From the NCBI GenBank assembly GCA_902768735.1, contig CACXMK010000031.1, positions 1-64,000 on the forward strand: 64,000 nucleotides of DNA, given 5' to 3'. Positions 8,978 to 17,393 of this stretch are shown one piece after another. Made by a program: the position numbers and the translations under genes. Source of the stretch: an uncultured Lachnospiraceae bacterium (GTDB taxonomy: Bacteria > Bacillota > Clostridia > Lachnospirales > Lachnospiraceae). The notes beneath the pieces were generated by a model. That model did no database searches. It saw only the letters and a program-made list of their open reading frames with translations, and was not told where the DNA came from. The stretch's first letter is position 1. Each line of letters starts with the position of its first letter.

Positions 8978-9349
8978 CTATACCTCCTCGATTTCGAATT
9001 TCAAATATCTCTCACCGTATTCCCCACGGATCCATGTAAGACCGTGTATCATGGAATCAATGAGAAGTGACGCTTCATGGGTCGGAATACTGCGGAAGAC
9101 GCATGTGATCAAGCCGCCTTCCTCTCTGTCATAATCACAACCTATATCTTCGTGAAGAAGATCCTGCAGACAACCAACGGTGTTGATGACAATTGCGGAA
9201 ACTCCGGCACAGACTACATCTCCCTGAGGTCTCAAAAACCTTCTGATCCCGAGTTTTAAGGATTTACTGTCCGGTGAATACTCCGCGTGTCCGCTGCAGA
9301 TAAAAGACTTATACGCCCCGTTCTGCTTTGTGATTATAACGCTGATCAT
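8978..9349 (-). CDS. prp: Ribosomal-processing cysteine protease Prp
   Basis: Cleaves the N-terminal extension of L27, needed for ribosome function in Firmicutes. Catalytic His21 (in GHA) and Cys47 (in [10 protein letters not shown]) are present. The protein is longer than usual at 123 residues: 22 residues separate GHA from VVC, where Bacillus YsxB-like proteins have about 8. Gene position between rplU and rpmA is standard. The ribosome site is weak (CGGGA). The inserted loop is discussed as a finding. Confidence 0.95.
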   Translation of the reverse strand: MISVIITKQNGAYKSFICSGHAEYSPDSKSLKLGIRRFLRPQGDVVCAGVSAIVINTVGCLQDLLHEDIGCDYDREEGGLITCVFRSIPTHEASLLIDSMIHGLTWIRGEYGERYLKFEIEEV

Positions 9350-9374
9350 TGGTATCTTTGCTGATCCCGAAATA

Positions 9375-9680
9375 TCAGCCGTTGATCTTGTCGATCTTTA
9401 CGCGGGTATAGAGCTGTCTGTGACCGTTCTTCTTGTGATAGCCGGTCTTTCTCTTGTAGTGATATACTACGACCTTCTTGCCCTTGCCCTGATCCATGAC
9501 AGTGCCCGTGACAGTTGCGTCCGCCACATCTGCGCCGACCTTCATGGTCTCGCCGCCGATGCAGATCACCTTGTCAAAAGTGACTTCCGTTCCGCTCTCG
9601 CCTTCGATCTTTTCGATATCGATGATATCTCCCTCGGAAACTTTGTACTGCTTGCCACCTGTTGCGATAATTGCGTACAT
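9375..9680 (-). CDS. rplU: 50S ribosomal protein L21
   Basis: L21 (101 residues) binds 23S rRNA. It shows the family start MYAIIATGGKQYKV and the C-terminal KRKTGYHKKNGHRQ motif. A strong AAGGAGG ribosome site precedes the ATG. A promoter (9745-9773) gives a leader of about 58 nt with a small GC stem; L21 leaders can be autoregulatory but no clear structure is identified here. It is the first gene of the ribosome/Obg operon. Confidence 0.98.
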   Translation of the reverse strand: MYAIIATGGKQYKVSEGDIIDIEKIEGESGTEVTFDKVICIGGETMKVGADVADATVTGTVMDQGKGKKVVVYHYKRKTGYHKKNGHRQLYTRVKIDKING

Positions 9681-9744
9681 TCTGGTACCTCCTTCTTAAA
9701 AAAACTCGCTGCATAAAAAGCCTCATCATGCGGCATACTCAATA

Positions 9745-9773
9745 AAAATAGCAGAAAGGAGAACCTCTGTCAA
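9745..9773 (-). promoter_or_regulatory. Promoter of the rplU-prp-rpmA operon
   Basis: On the minus strand TTGACA (9768-9773), 17 nt, TATTTT (9745-9750). The -35 box lies inside the hairpin 9757-9785 that probably ends the his operon. Confidence 0.65.
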
Positions 9774-9785
9774 GAAGTTTCTCCT
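9757..9785 (-). terminator. Weak terminator after the his operon
   Basis: A stem of 7 bp or more (AGGAGAA / TTCTCCT) followed leftward by a pyrimidine-rich stretch ending in TATTTTT. It overlaps the rplU promoter, so passing his transcription could interfere with it. Confidence 0.4.
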
Positions 9786-9798
9786 CTCTGTATCATTC

Positions 9799-9849
9799 TT
9801 TTTATGTGTTTCTTTTTGTGTGTTTCTTTTTGTGATTCTTTTAAGACTC
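9799..9849. repeat. 11-14 bp tandem repeat spanning the hisIE stop codon
   Basis: Units TTTTTATGTGTTTC (9799-9812), TTTTTGTGTGTTTC (9813-9826), TTTTTGTGATTC (9827-9838) and TTTTAAGACTC (9839-9849). The last degenerate unit contains the hisIE stop codon at 9841-9843. Confidence 0.7.
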
Positions 9850-11145
9850 TTTTTTTTGTCTCCGCGCGAGTTCTTCCGTCACATCTTCCCAAGTGATCCC
9901 CTTCTGCGCCATAACGACCATCAGGTGATACAGGTAATCCGAGATCTCGTAGACGATCTCATTGGGGTTGGGATTCTTCGCTGCAATGATGATCTCCGTT
10001 CCCTCTTCCCCGAGCTTCTTGAGCATCTTGTCGATCCCTTTGTCAAAGAGATAATTGGTGTAAGATCCCTTTTTCGGATGCTCCCTGCGGTCAATGATCG
10101 TCTGATAATCCTTGAGGAGTACTTTCTGGGGATTGAAAGACTCCTTGCCCTCTTCTTTAAGGACTTCGTTAAAGAAGCAGGAATGACTCCCCGTATGGCA
10201 GGCCGCCCCGATCTGCTCCACCCTGGCAAGAAGCGTATCCATATCGCAATCCGCCGTCAGCGAATGCACGTACTGGAAGTGGCCGCTGGTCAGTCCTTTG
10301 ACCCAGATCTCGCTGCGGCTCCTTGACCAGTATGTCATCCTTCCTGTAGCAACTGTCATGTTGTATGCTTCTTCGTTCATATAAGCGACCATAAGGACCT
10401 GATCCGTGGCTTCTTCCTGTACTACGACAGGAAGAAGCCCGTCAGGGCCAAGCTTAAACTCCTCCCAGCGATAGGATGCGGTGCGGGTCTTCACATTGAT
10501 GCCCGAAGCCACAAGCTTCTCCCTGACATGACCGAGTTTTCCGATCCTGCGATTTACGCCGTTTCCGGTGACACCATGGATCCACTCCTTTGCGAGGTGT
10601 TCTTTTACGCAGCTCTTTTCGCTGATCTCAAAGATCACCGGAAGATCCGTGCGAATCCGGGCGAACTCCCCGAACCGCTCGCCGCCGACATAGATCAGAC
10701 ACGAAATATTCCCGGCGAGGACCTGCTCATTTTCTTCGATCTGGCTCTCGGAGGAAAAGCAGGCTGCTATTTTGTCAGCGCCGAATTTATCCGCAACTTC
10801 CGCGGCGATCCTTACGTTCCCTTCTTTGGAGAGATTCAGGCACGCCATGGCGCAGCCGGCGTAAAGGTATTTCTTTACGTCTTCCATTCTCTTTATATGT
10901 CCTGCCGCCAGCACAGGGATACGGACCTTTCCGCAGATCTCTCTAATGAGATCGTTGTGGGCTTCCTGTTCGCTGTCCGTGTCAGCCAGGTCAAAGATCA
11001 AAAGCGCGTCCGTAAATCCATTGTCATACTCTGCCGCCAGCGCGACGGGATCTCCGCTTACTGTCTCAAGATCCTTAAGGCTCTTTACGGCAGTGCACTC
11101 ATATAAATATATGCTGGGAACCAGCTTTTTGAACTGTGTATCCAT
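9841..11145 (-). CDS. hisIE: HisIE with an N-terminal degenerate HisF/HisA-like domain
   Basis: Second and third steps of histidine synthesis: phosphoribosyl-ATP pyrophosphohydrolase (HisE, about 345-432) and phosphoribosyl-AMP cyclohydrolase (HisI, about 228-330; TADCDMDTLL and HTGSHSCFF hold the metal ligands). Ordinary HisIE is about 200-230 residues; this one has 434. The first 205 residues resemble a HisF/HisA barrel (GDPVALAAEYDNGFTDALL, IPVLAAGHI, VRIAAEVADKFGADKI). The HisF catalytic Asp of the CLDV motif is Tyr13 (PSIYLY), and the second Asp is missing (IAACF), so that half is probably structural or regulatory. The start has a GAGG ribosome site. Confidence 0.93.
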   Translation of the reverse strand: MDTQFKKLVPSIYLYECTAVKSLKDLETVSGDPVALAAEYDNGFTDALLIFDLADTDSEQEAHNDLIREICGKVRIPVLAAGHIKRMEDVKKYLYAGCAMACLNLSKEGNVRIAAEVADKFGADKIAACFSSESQIEENEQVLAGNISCLIYVGGERFGEFARIRTDLPVIFEISEKSCVKEHLAKEWIHGVTGNGVNRRIGKLGHVREKLVASGINVKTRTASYRWEEFKLGPDGLLPVVVQEEATDQVLMVAYMNEEAYNMTVATGRMTYWSRSRSEIWVKGLTSGHFQYVHSLTADCDMDTLLARVEQIGAACHTGSHSCFFNEVLKEEGKESFNPQKVLLKDYQTIIDRREHPKKGSYTNYLFDKGIDKMLKKLGEEGTEIIIAAKNPNPNEIVYEISDYLYHLMVVMAQKGITWEDVTEELARRQKKES

Positions 11146-11169
11146 TCCGTTCCTCGATTATTTGTCACA

Positions 11170-11193
11170 TGATCAAAGTGTTGATCAAAGTGT
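11170..11193. repeat. 12-bp tandem duplication including the hisB stop codon
   Basis: Two perfect copies of TGATCAAAGTGT (11170-11181, 11182-11193). The second contains the reverse of the hisB stop TGA (11185-11187) and last codons; the first is its copy in the spacer. Confidence 0.85.
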
Positions 11194-11799
11194 TCCTTTG
11201 GTGCTAAGCACATCCGTGATCCGTTCTTCTTTCTGCGTCGCCATATCCAGTGCCTTGGAAAAGCATTTGAACATTCCCTCAATAATGTGGTGCGCGTTCG
11301 TCCCGGAGAGGATCTTAAAATGCAGGTTCATCGCAGCGCTGTAGGATACGGCGTAGAAAAACTCTCTGACAAGCTCTGTGTCGAAGTCTCCGACTCTCGG
11401 CGTGCCAAACGGCTCTCCTTCCATGACAAAATAGGGCCTGCCGCCGAGATCTACAGCGCACAGGATCAGCGCTTCATCCATCGGGAGAATAAAGAACCCA
11501 TATCTTTTGATCCCCTTCTTGTCGCCTACAGCTTCCTTGATCGCCTGTCCGAGGACAATGCCGGTATCTTCCACCGTGTGATGTCCGTCTACGTAAAGAT
11601 CGCCATTTGCCATAAGCTCCATATCAAAGAGACCATGCCTCGTAAAGGCGTCCATCATATGGTCAAAGAAGCCGATCCCTGTGTGGATCATCGCTTTTCC
11701 GCTTCCGTCAAGGCATAACCCCAGACTTATGTCTGTCTCGCCGGTCTTCCTGTCAACTTGAGCGGTCCTTTTCGAGGTGTTTTCTTTTGCATTTTTCAT
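11185..11799 (-). CDS. hisB: Imidazoleglycerol-phosphate dehydratase
   Basis: Dehydrates imidazole glycerol phosphate to imidazole acetol phosphate, sixth step of histidine synthesis. Manganese-binding motifs are visible: GFFDHMMD and HHTVEDTGI in the first repeat, and NAHHIIEGMFK in the second. The start at 11799 follows GGAGGG by 9 nt; the longer frame from a TTG at 11832 would run into hisD. Length 204 residues. It lies 4 bp after hisD and 39 bp before hisIE. This is the monofunctional form, with no phosphatase domain. Confidence 0.97.
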   Translation of the reverse strand: MKNAKENTSKRTAQVDRKTGETDISLGLCLDGSGKAMIHTGIGFFDHMMDAFTRHGLFDMELMANGDLYVDGHHTVEDTGIVLGQAIKEAVGDKKGIKRYGFFILPMDEALILCAVDLGGRPYFVMEGEPFGTPRVGDFDTELVREFFYAVSYSAAMNLHFKILSGTNAHHIIEGMFKCFSKALDMATQKEERITDVLSTKGTL

Positions 11800-11803
11800 T
11801 ATA

Positions 11804-13102
11804 TTAACCCTCCGTTTCAAAACGCACAGCAATGGAGTTGGCGTGCGCTGTCAGTCCCTCGCTCTTTGCAAATAGCTCGATATCTTCATGGACAGCCCGG
11901 AGCGCCTCTTTGGAATAAGAGATAATGCTGCTTTTCTTTACAAAGTCATCTACGCCGAGAGGCGAGAAAAACCTTGCCGTTCCATTGGTCGGAAGAATGT
12001 GGTTGGGCCCTGCAAAATAATCGCCCAGCGGCTCTGAGGAATAGCTTCCAAGAAAGATCGCGCCGGCGTTTTTGATCCTCGTCATGACAGAAAACGGATC
12101 GGCCGTAATGATCTCGAGATGTTCGGAAGCGATCGTATTGGCCGCGTCGACCAGATCATCCATCGTCTCTCCCACGAAAATGTAGCCGTAATCCTCCAGC
12201 GACTTAGAGATGATCTCGCGTCTTGAAAGTGTCTTTAAAAATCCGTTGACTTCCGCTGAGACCGCTTCTGCCAGGTTCCTGTCCGTTGTCAGAAGGATCG
12301 CGCTGGCCATGGGGTCATGCTCCGCCTGAGAGAGAAGATCCGCTGCGACAAAACGGGGATTCGCCGTTTCGTCCGCGATCACAAGGATCTCGCTCGGTCC
12401 TGCCACGGAATCGATCCCTGTTACGCCGAAGCATGCCTTTTTGGCGAGCGCCACGAAAATGTTCCCGGGTCCGGTGATCTTATCCACTTTCGGCACTGTT
12501 TCGGTTCCGTAAGCCATCGCCGCGATCGCCTGTGCACCGCCCGCCTTATAGATCTCATCAGCACCGGCAAGATCCGCCGCCACAATTGTCCCCGCTGCCG
12601 CCTTACCATCGGGACCGGGCGGTGTACACATAACGATCTTTTCGACACCCGCCACCTTCGCGGGAACAATATTCATAAGGACACTGGAGGGATAGACAGC
12701 GCGGCCGCCCGGAACATAGCAGCCTGAGACTGCGATAGGCGTAATCTTCTGTCCAAGGATCACTCCGTCGTCCCTTGTTGTGATCCAGCTGTTTTTCTTC
12801 TGCTTCTCATGGTAAACGCGAATGTTTTCCGCTGCTTTTTTCATTACTTCGACAAGGGCCGGATCGAGTGCCGCATAAGCCTCCCGGATCTCTTCACCGG
12901 AAACGCGCAGTGTTTTGGACGTCAGGTCGCAGCGGTCAAATTTCTTTTCGTACGCGATCAGCGCCGCATCGCCATTTTCCCTGACGTCAGCGATGATCTC
13001 CTGTACTGTCTTTTCATATTCCCCGTACCCGGAGGCGCCTCTTCCGATCAGTTTCTCCAGCGCCTGTGCTTTTGCCGATTCCTCTAAGTTCACTATTCTC
13101 AT
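11804..13102 (-). CDS. hisD: Histidinol dehydrogenase
   Basis: Last two oxidations of histidine synthesis, histidinol to histidine with 2 NAD, zinc dependent. Length 432 residues. Signature stretches include VPGGRAVYPSSVLMN, DSVAGPSEILVIAD, LSQAEHDPMA and GPNHILPT near the C-terminus. The start follows GGAG by 7 nt. It sits between hisG and hisB in the operon. Confidence 0.98.
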   Translation of the reverse strand: MRIVNLEESAKAQALEKLIGRGASGYGEYEKTVQEIIADVRENGDAALIAYEKKFDRCDLTSKTLRVSGEEIREAYAALDPALVEVMKKAAENIRVYHEKQKKNSWITTRDDGVILGQKITPIAVSGCYVPGGRAVYPSSVLMNIVPAKVAGVEKIVMCTPPGPDGKAAAGTIVAADLAGADEIYKAGGAQAIAAMAYGTETVPKVDKITGPGNIFVALAKKACFGVTGIDSVAGPSEILVIADETANPRFVAADLLSQAEHDPMASAILLTTDRNLAEAVSAEVNGFLKTLSRREIISKSLEDYGYIFVGETMDDLVDAANTIASEHLEIITADPFSVMTRIKNAGAIFLGSYSSEPLGDYFAGPNHILPTNGTARFFSPLGVDDFVKKSSIISYSKEALRAVHEDIELFAKSEGLTAHANSIAVRFETEG

Positions 13103-13162
13103 CTGTCTGCTCCAATGCCTTTATAAGTCCAAATCTTAACAGAAGCGATCGTTTTTTCCGTG

Positions 13163-13804
13163 TCACTCCAGGCAGTCCCTGACATTCCTTATGATCTCGC
13201 GCACCCTCCGTGTCTTCATCTGCATCGACACCTGATTGACGATCATTCTGGCGGAAATGCCGCATACTTCTTCGAGAACCATCAACCCGTTTTCCTTTAG
13301 TGTGGAACCTGTCTCCACGATATCCACGATCACGTCGCCGAGATCAACGATCGGCCCCAGTTCCACGGATCCGTTAAGCTTGATGATATCCACTGTCTGG
13401 TGTTTTCTGTTAAAGAAGTACTCTCTGGCAATATTGGGATATTTCGTGGTCACACGGATCATTTCGTGGTGCTGCAAAAGCTCCCTTGCTTTTTCCGGTC
13501 CGCATACGCACATCCTGCATTTGCCGAATCCAAGATCGAGGACTTCATAGACCCTTCGGTTCTCTTCCAGGATGATGTCGGAGCCGACAACGCCGATATC
13601 CGCCGCGCCGTATTCCACATAGGTAGGAACGTCCGGACCCTTTGCCAGGAAAAATCTGAGTTTCTGCTCTTCATTCGTAAAGATCAGCTTTCGTGAGCCC
13701 TTTTCATTCATTTCCTCGCAGTAGTATCCCGCTTTCCCGAGAAGCTCCATTGTCCTGTTTGCAAGGCGTCCTTTTGTCAGGGCGATCGTAATATAATCGT
13801 TCAC
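13163..13804 (-). CDS. hisG: ATP phosphoribosyltransferase, short catalytic subunit
   Basis: First and committed step of histidine synthesis (PRPP + ATP to phosphoribosyl-ATP). At 213 residues it is the short form, which lacks the regulatory ACT-like domain and needs HisZ; hisZ is directly upstream, 18 bp away. The signature DVIVDIVETGSTLKENGL that binds PRPP is near 150-167. The start is GTG with a strong GGAGGAC ribosome site. Feedback control by histidine would act on the HisG-HisZ hetero-octamer. Confidence 0.97.
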   Translation of the reverse strand: MNDYITIALTKGRLANRTMELLGKAGYYCEEMNEKGSRKLIFTNEEQKLRFFLAKGPDVPTYVEYGAADIGVVGSDIILEENRRVYEVLDLGFGKCRMCVCGPEKARELLQHHEMIRVTTKYPNIAREYFFNRKHQTVDIIKLNGSVELGPIVDLGDVIVDIVETGSTLKENGLMVLEEVCGISARMIVNQVSMQMKTRRVREIIRNVRDCLE

Positions 13805-13822
13805 GCTGTCCTCCGTTTCCTG

Positions 13823-14965
13823 TTAACTGCCAATGCCCGTCCCAGGCAGCAGAACCGTCCTGAAACCTGCCAGACGGCTCATACGCGCCTCTTTGAGTGC
13901 TGCGGCGTAATTTCCCTCATGATAATAAATCTTATGGATTTCGGGCTCCTGGACGTCTATAAGGTGCTGCCTTTCCATCGCTTCCATGAGCGGATCGATC
14001 GGGATCATGCACCCGATCGCCGGCGCTTTTTTGCCAAAATATCCCAGCAGCTGGTCGTACCGTCCGCCGGAAGCGATCGGCTCACCGGTGCCGTACGTAA
14101 ATCCCTTAAAGATAATGCCTGTATAATAATGGTACTTGCTAAGCAGCGAGAGATCAAAGCTTATATATTCTGAAAAGCCGTAAGCGTCAACGACGTTCCA
14201 TACGTCTATGAGCCTTTGCATCGCTTTCTTCGCGCGCTCATTCGGCGCTGTCATAAGAGCTGCTTCCAGTTCGGCGGGAGTCTCCATGAAATCCCTGATC
14301 TGAAGGAAAAGGTCTCTTTGTGAACGATCATATCCTTCGCTCTTTAAAAGATCCTCCGCAGCGAAATAGTTCTTACCCGAGATCTCATCCCGCAGCATCA
14401 TTTCTGTTTCGCCGTCCATTGAGAGATGCTCACAGAGCCCTTTAAAATATTCGACGTTTCCCACGCTGATCTGAAACTCTGATAGTCCGGCCGCAAGAAG
14501 GCACTCGATCAGCATCGAGATCATCTCCCCGTCCGCCTGCGGACCGCCGTCGTTCATCAGCTCGGCGCCCATCTGCGTTGTCTCCTTGCGTCTTCCCTGG
14601 AGATTTGTAGTGTTGCTGAAAGTGCTTCCCTGGTAGCAGAAGCGCAGGGGCTCCTTTTCTTCCATAAAGTATTTGGCGACACATCTGGCTACAGCAGGCG
14701 TGAAGTCTGGACGCAGAACGAGCGTATCTCCCTCTTTGTCAAAAAACTTAAAGAGCTCTCTTGACGGCGTTGTTCCGATCTCGTTGGAAAACACGTCAAA
14801 ATACTCAAAAGAGGGCGTCTGAAGATCTTTGTAGCCGTAGAGGCGGATCTGTTCCATGATCTTGTTGATCGTCTGCTGTTTGGCGGTATTCTCTCTTCCG
14901 TAGGAATCCCTGACGCCTTCGGGCGTGTGCAGAAGATCCTGTGCTTTTCTGTTGCTGTGATTCAT
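13823..14965 (-). CDS. hisZ: ATP phosphoribosyltransferase regulatory subunit HisZ
   Basis: HisRS-like paralogue without tRNA charging role; it activates short HisG and confers histidine feedback. Class II synthetase-like motifs remain: TPSFEYFDVF, RPDFTPAVARCVAKYF (motif 2 region), and a late ASGGRYDQLLGYFG. The 380-residue length is normal. It is the first gene of the his operon, with a GAGGGGG ribosome site and a near-consensus promoter 60-90 bp upstream. The leader is too short for a T-box. Confidence 0.95.
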   Translation of the reverse strand: MNHSNRKAQDLLHTPEGVRDSYGRENTAKQQTINKIMEQIRLYGYKDLQTPSFEYFDVFSNEIGTTPSRELFKFFDKEGDTLVLRPDFTPAVARCVAKYFMEEKEPLRFCYQGSTFSNTTNLQGRRKETTQMGAELMNDGGPQADGEMISMLIECLLAAGLSEFQISVGNVEYFKGLCEHLSMDGETEMMLRDEISGKNYFAAEDLLKSEGYDRSQRDLFLQIRDFMETPAELEAALMTAPNERAKKAMQRLIDVWNVVDAYGFSEYISFDLSLLSKYHYYTGIIFKGFTYGTGEPIASGGRYDQLLGYFGKKAPAIGCMIPIDPLMEAMERQHLIDVQEPEIHKIYYHEGNYAAALKEARMSRLAGFRTVLLPGTGIGS

Positions 14966-15025
14966 GCGTTCCCCCTCGCTTTATCGTATTACAGCGCTAA
15001 TCCGTTAGCATGTAAAATCAATGGA

Positions 15026-15054
15026 AGTATACAGTAATCCGCATCGCGTGTCAA
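15026..15054 (-). promoter_or_regulatory. Promoter of the his operon
   Basis: On the minus strand a perfect TTGACA (15049-15054), 17-nt spacer and TATACT (15026-15031). The -35 overlaps the recU stop codon. The start site would lie near 15019, leaving about 50 nt of leader. Confidence 0.8.
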
Positions 15055-15629
15055 ATCTCATCCCCGGCTTTCATGTCTCTTTTCCAGTCCGGATCACTGT
15101 CCCTTTCCGCCAGGTCTCTGTTAAGCATTTCCAGGTATGGAACGAGAATTCCGTGCTTTTGAGGAAGCACCCAGTTCATATCCAGTTCGTCCATCCTGAA
15201 ACTCTTACGTCCTCCCGCCTGCGCGCGCTCCCAGAACGGCAGGAAATGCCGGAAGGGAAGATAATAATAAAACCCTTCATCCGTGTAGCTGATGAGAAAA
15301 AAAGCAATGCCGTCCTGTTCCTCGAAAGCTCTCATGAATTCCACCTGATGCGGATGGATGTTCTGAAGCGCGAAAGTCTTCTGTCTGCATTCCTTGGCGT
15401 CAAAACAGACAGGGATCCCCTGTATCACGCCTATATAGTCAACGGTACTCTTCTGGTCAAAGTAGGCGAGCGTGATATGCCGGCTCTCGCAATCGATCTT
15501 CATAGGAGTGATCGGCGTCGGGACTTTCTGGATGAGCGCCAGCTTCTGGTCTTTGTATTTTTCATTTGTGCGGTTGATCTCATCCTCGAAGAGCGAGCCT
15601 CTCAGGCCCCGCGACTTCCATGCAGCCAT
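15051..15629 (-). CDS. recU: Holliday junction resolvase RecU
   Basis: Cuts four-way junctions in recombination and chromosome segregation in Firmicutes. The 192-residue protein has the N-terminal GSLFEDEINRTNEKY, the conserved PTPITPMK, and the nuclease core STVDYIGV (Asp64) and CFDAKE (Asp77, Lys79), then NIHPHQVEFM. A GGAG ribosome site precedes the ATG. In many Firmicutes recU adjoins a penicillin-binding protein gene; here it follows an RluA-type gene. Confidence 0.95.
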   Translation of the reverse strand: MAAWKSRGLRGSLFEDEINRTNEKYKDQKLALIQKVPTPITPMKIDCESRHITLAYFDQKSTVDYIGVIQGIPVCFDAKECRQKTFALQNIHPHQVEFMRAFEEQDGIAFFLISYTDEGFYYYLPFRHFLPFWERAQAGGRKSFRMDELDMNWVLPQKHGILVPYLEMLNRDLAERDSDPDWKRDMKAGDEI

Positions 15630-15664
15630 AATGGACTTCTCCTGTATTCGGATTACATAGCGGT

Positions 15665-16732
15665 TTATTTCTTTCCGGTGATCTCCCTGTAGAGAGCAGG
15701 GGGATCACAGACAATGACTCTATGCGAGAGGCGCTCAAAGCTGCCCGTCATTTCAGGAAACTCGATCCTGCAGCACCAAAGCATCTGACCTCGAAGCCCG
15801 TACTCTCTGCGGATCTTCTCGTTAATTGCAAGGTCTCCGTACTTCGGATCACCGAGTATCGGATGCCCGGCCGATGCCAGATGACTTCGGATCTGATGTG
15901 TTTTACCGGTGATCAGCTCAAGTTCCAGCAGGGAATACTTTTTCCCTGTGATCAGCGGTCTGTACGTCGTGCTGGTCCAGTTAGAGACGCCAGGCAGCCC
16001 GTCCGGGAGCACTCCGCCCTCATTTCCTCCTGTATCCACAGTTCTTTGGAAATTGACCAAATTGGTCACGCCGTCTTTTTGGAGATATCCCTCTATGCTT
16101 CCGCCTTCTTTGACCGTTCCCAGGACAGCAGCCTGATAGAATTTGCGGAGCGATCTGTCCCTGAGAAGCTTTCCGGTCTCTCTCGCACCTGACAGCGTCT
16201 TGGCGCAGAGCAGGATCCCTCCCGTATTTCTGTCAAGGCGGTTGCAGATCGAAGGGCGGAATTCACGGAGCTGTTCTGCGCTTATCTCTCCCTTTTCAAG
16301 CAGGTATCCCACGAACCATTCGTTCATAGACCTGTCAGTGTCGGAGGCTTTCTGGGACAAAACACCGACCGGCTTTTTGACAGCAAGCAGGTCCGCATCT
16401 TCATAGAGTATACCGTCTGAACCGACCCTGCTCCTGAACTGTCTGTAAGCCCTTTCATACTCCAGCAGGGCTTCTTTCTGCTCTTCTTTGTCCGCAATTT
16501 CTCCTGGCAAAATACCGCCGAACCCGCGGATCGTCTCGTCAGACAAAAAAAACGTCACCAGATCTCCTCCGTGAAGAAGCTCACTGCCGGACGCTTTTTT
16601 GCCATTGAGTTTGATATTCTTTTTTCTGAGCATTTTGTAAAGAAAAGAAGACGGCGCGCCGGGCAGCTTTCTCTGGAGATATCTGCTCAGGCGCTGGTCC
16701 TTTTCAGCGCTCCCAACTGTCCATTCTCTCAT
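15665..16732 (-). CDS. RluA-family 23S rRNA pseudouridine synthase
   Basis: Isomerises uridines in rRNA. An S4-like RNA-binding domain spans about 1-75 (RLSRYLQRKLPGAPSSFLYKMLRKKNIKLNG). The RluA catalytic domain follows, with the nucleophile Asp167 in NRLDRNTGG and the later GKTHQIRSHLASAGHPILGD. The 355-residue length is a little longer than RluD-type enzymes. Target uridines cannot be assigned, so no symbol is given. The ribosome site is weak (AGAGAG at distance), suggesting coupling to the upstream gene. Confidence 0.93.
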   Translation of the reverse strand: MREWTVGSAEKDQRLSRYLQRKLPGAPSSFLYKMLRKKNIKLNGKKASGSELLHGGDLVTFFLSDETIRGFGGILPGEIADKEEQKEALLEYERAYRQFRSRVGSDGILYEDADLLAVKKPVGVLSQKASDTDRSMNEWFVGYLLEKGEISAEQLREFRPSICNRLDRNTGGILLCAKTLSGARETGKLLRDRSLRKFYQAAVLGTVKEGGSIEGYLQKDGVTNLVNFQRTVDTGGNEGGVLPDGLPGVSNWTSTTYRPLITGKKYSLLELELITGKTHQIRSHLASAGHPILGDPKYGDLAINEKIRREYGLRGQMLWCCRIEFPEMTGSFERLSHRVIVCDPPALYREITGKK

Positions 16733-16754
16733 TTTCGTTTTTAAAAAATCTCTC

Positions 16755-17321
16755 TTACAGGGAAATTGACTCCAAGAGGTCCATCACACCCCTGGTGCTC
16801 TTTTTTTCTTTGCCGTCCTCGATGCGGTTGAGCTCATCGAGGCGCTCAATATATTTGTCCGGATTCCGGAAGATCTTCACCGTATAGCCCTTGAATCCGT
16901 CATTCTCCAGCATTGTGCGGATGTGCATCTCCCCCGCCTTCACGTCGCACTTAGGGTCCTCAGTTAAAGCGCAGACTGATTTGGCCGCGCATACCGCATG
17001 GCTGATCGGAAAGCTCTTGTCATAGCTTGTCATAAAGAGATCGTACGCGCCTGTCAGCTTGCCGACATGCGGATCAATGATCTCTTTAGCAGCTGCCGAG
17101 CAGCAGCCCGCCCGCAGGAACATGATCAGATCCACAGCAAATTTGCCGACGCCGATACAGGAGAGCGCCGCAAGGATCGTAAAAGCGTTCTTGTTTGTCC
17201 CGAAGTACCACCGCGCGCCGAAATAGATTATGAGCACGGCAGCCAGAAGGACTATTGTAATGACAGCGAGGATCACCCGCGCTCTTTTGATGTACCCGTA
17301 AGTTCCTTTTTTGCCAAACAT
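16755..17321 (-). CDS. Membrane protein with two predicted helices, unknown function
   Basis: Not recognised as a named family. About 188 residues: two adjacent hydrophobic helices near the N-terminus (about 17-36 and 45-68), then a soluble region with several cysteines (AGCCSAAA, AVCAAKSVCAL, PKCDV) and a basic C-terminal tail. The start at 17321 follows TTTGGGGTG. The longer frame starting at 17348 lies inside the terminator hairpin of the upstream gene and is rejected. It lies between a coiled-coil gene and the RluA-type gene. Confidence 0.7.
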   Translation of the reverse strand: MFGKKGTYGYIKRARVILAVITIVLLAAVLIIYFGARWYFGTNKNAFTILAALSCIGVGKFAVDLIMFLRAGCCSAAAKEIIDPHVGKLTGAYDLFMTSYDKSFPISHAVCAAKSVCALTEDPKCDVKAGEMHIRTMLENDGFKGYTVKIFRNPDKYIERLDELNRIEDGKEKKSTRGVMDLLESISL

Positions 17322-17342
17322 AATCACCCCAAAGATAAACAA

Positions 17343-17373
17343 GGACATCTTCCCGTCATACGAAAAGATGTCC
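17343..17373 (-). terminator. Hairpin terminator after the coiled-coil gene
   Basis: A 9-bp stem (GGACATCTT / AAGATGTCC) followed leftward by TTGTTTATCTTT. It lies 21 bp past the stop codon at 17394. Confidence 0.6.
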
Positions 17374-17393
17374 CGCCGATCACTCCTGCAGTA

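Noticed and set aside
9681..9744. Rfam-type L21 leader
   Set aside because: The leader is short with only a weak stem; no convincing match to a known structure.
14966..15054. T-box riboswitch before hisZ
   Set aside because: Only about 50 nt lie between the start site and hisZ, far too short, and no T-box sequence is seen.
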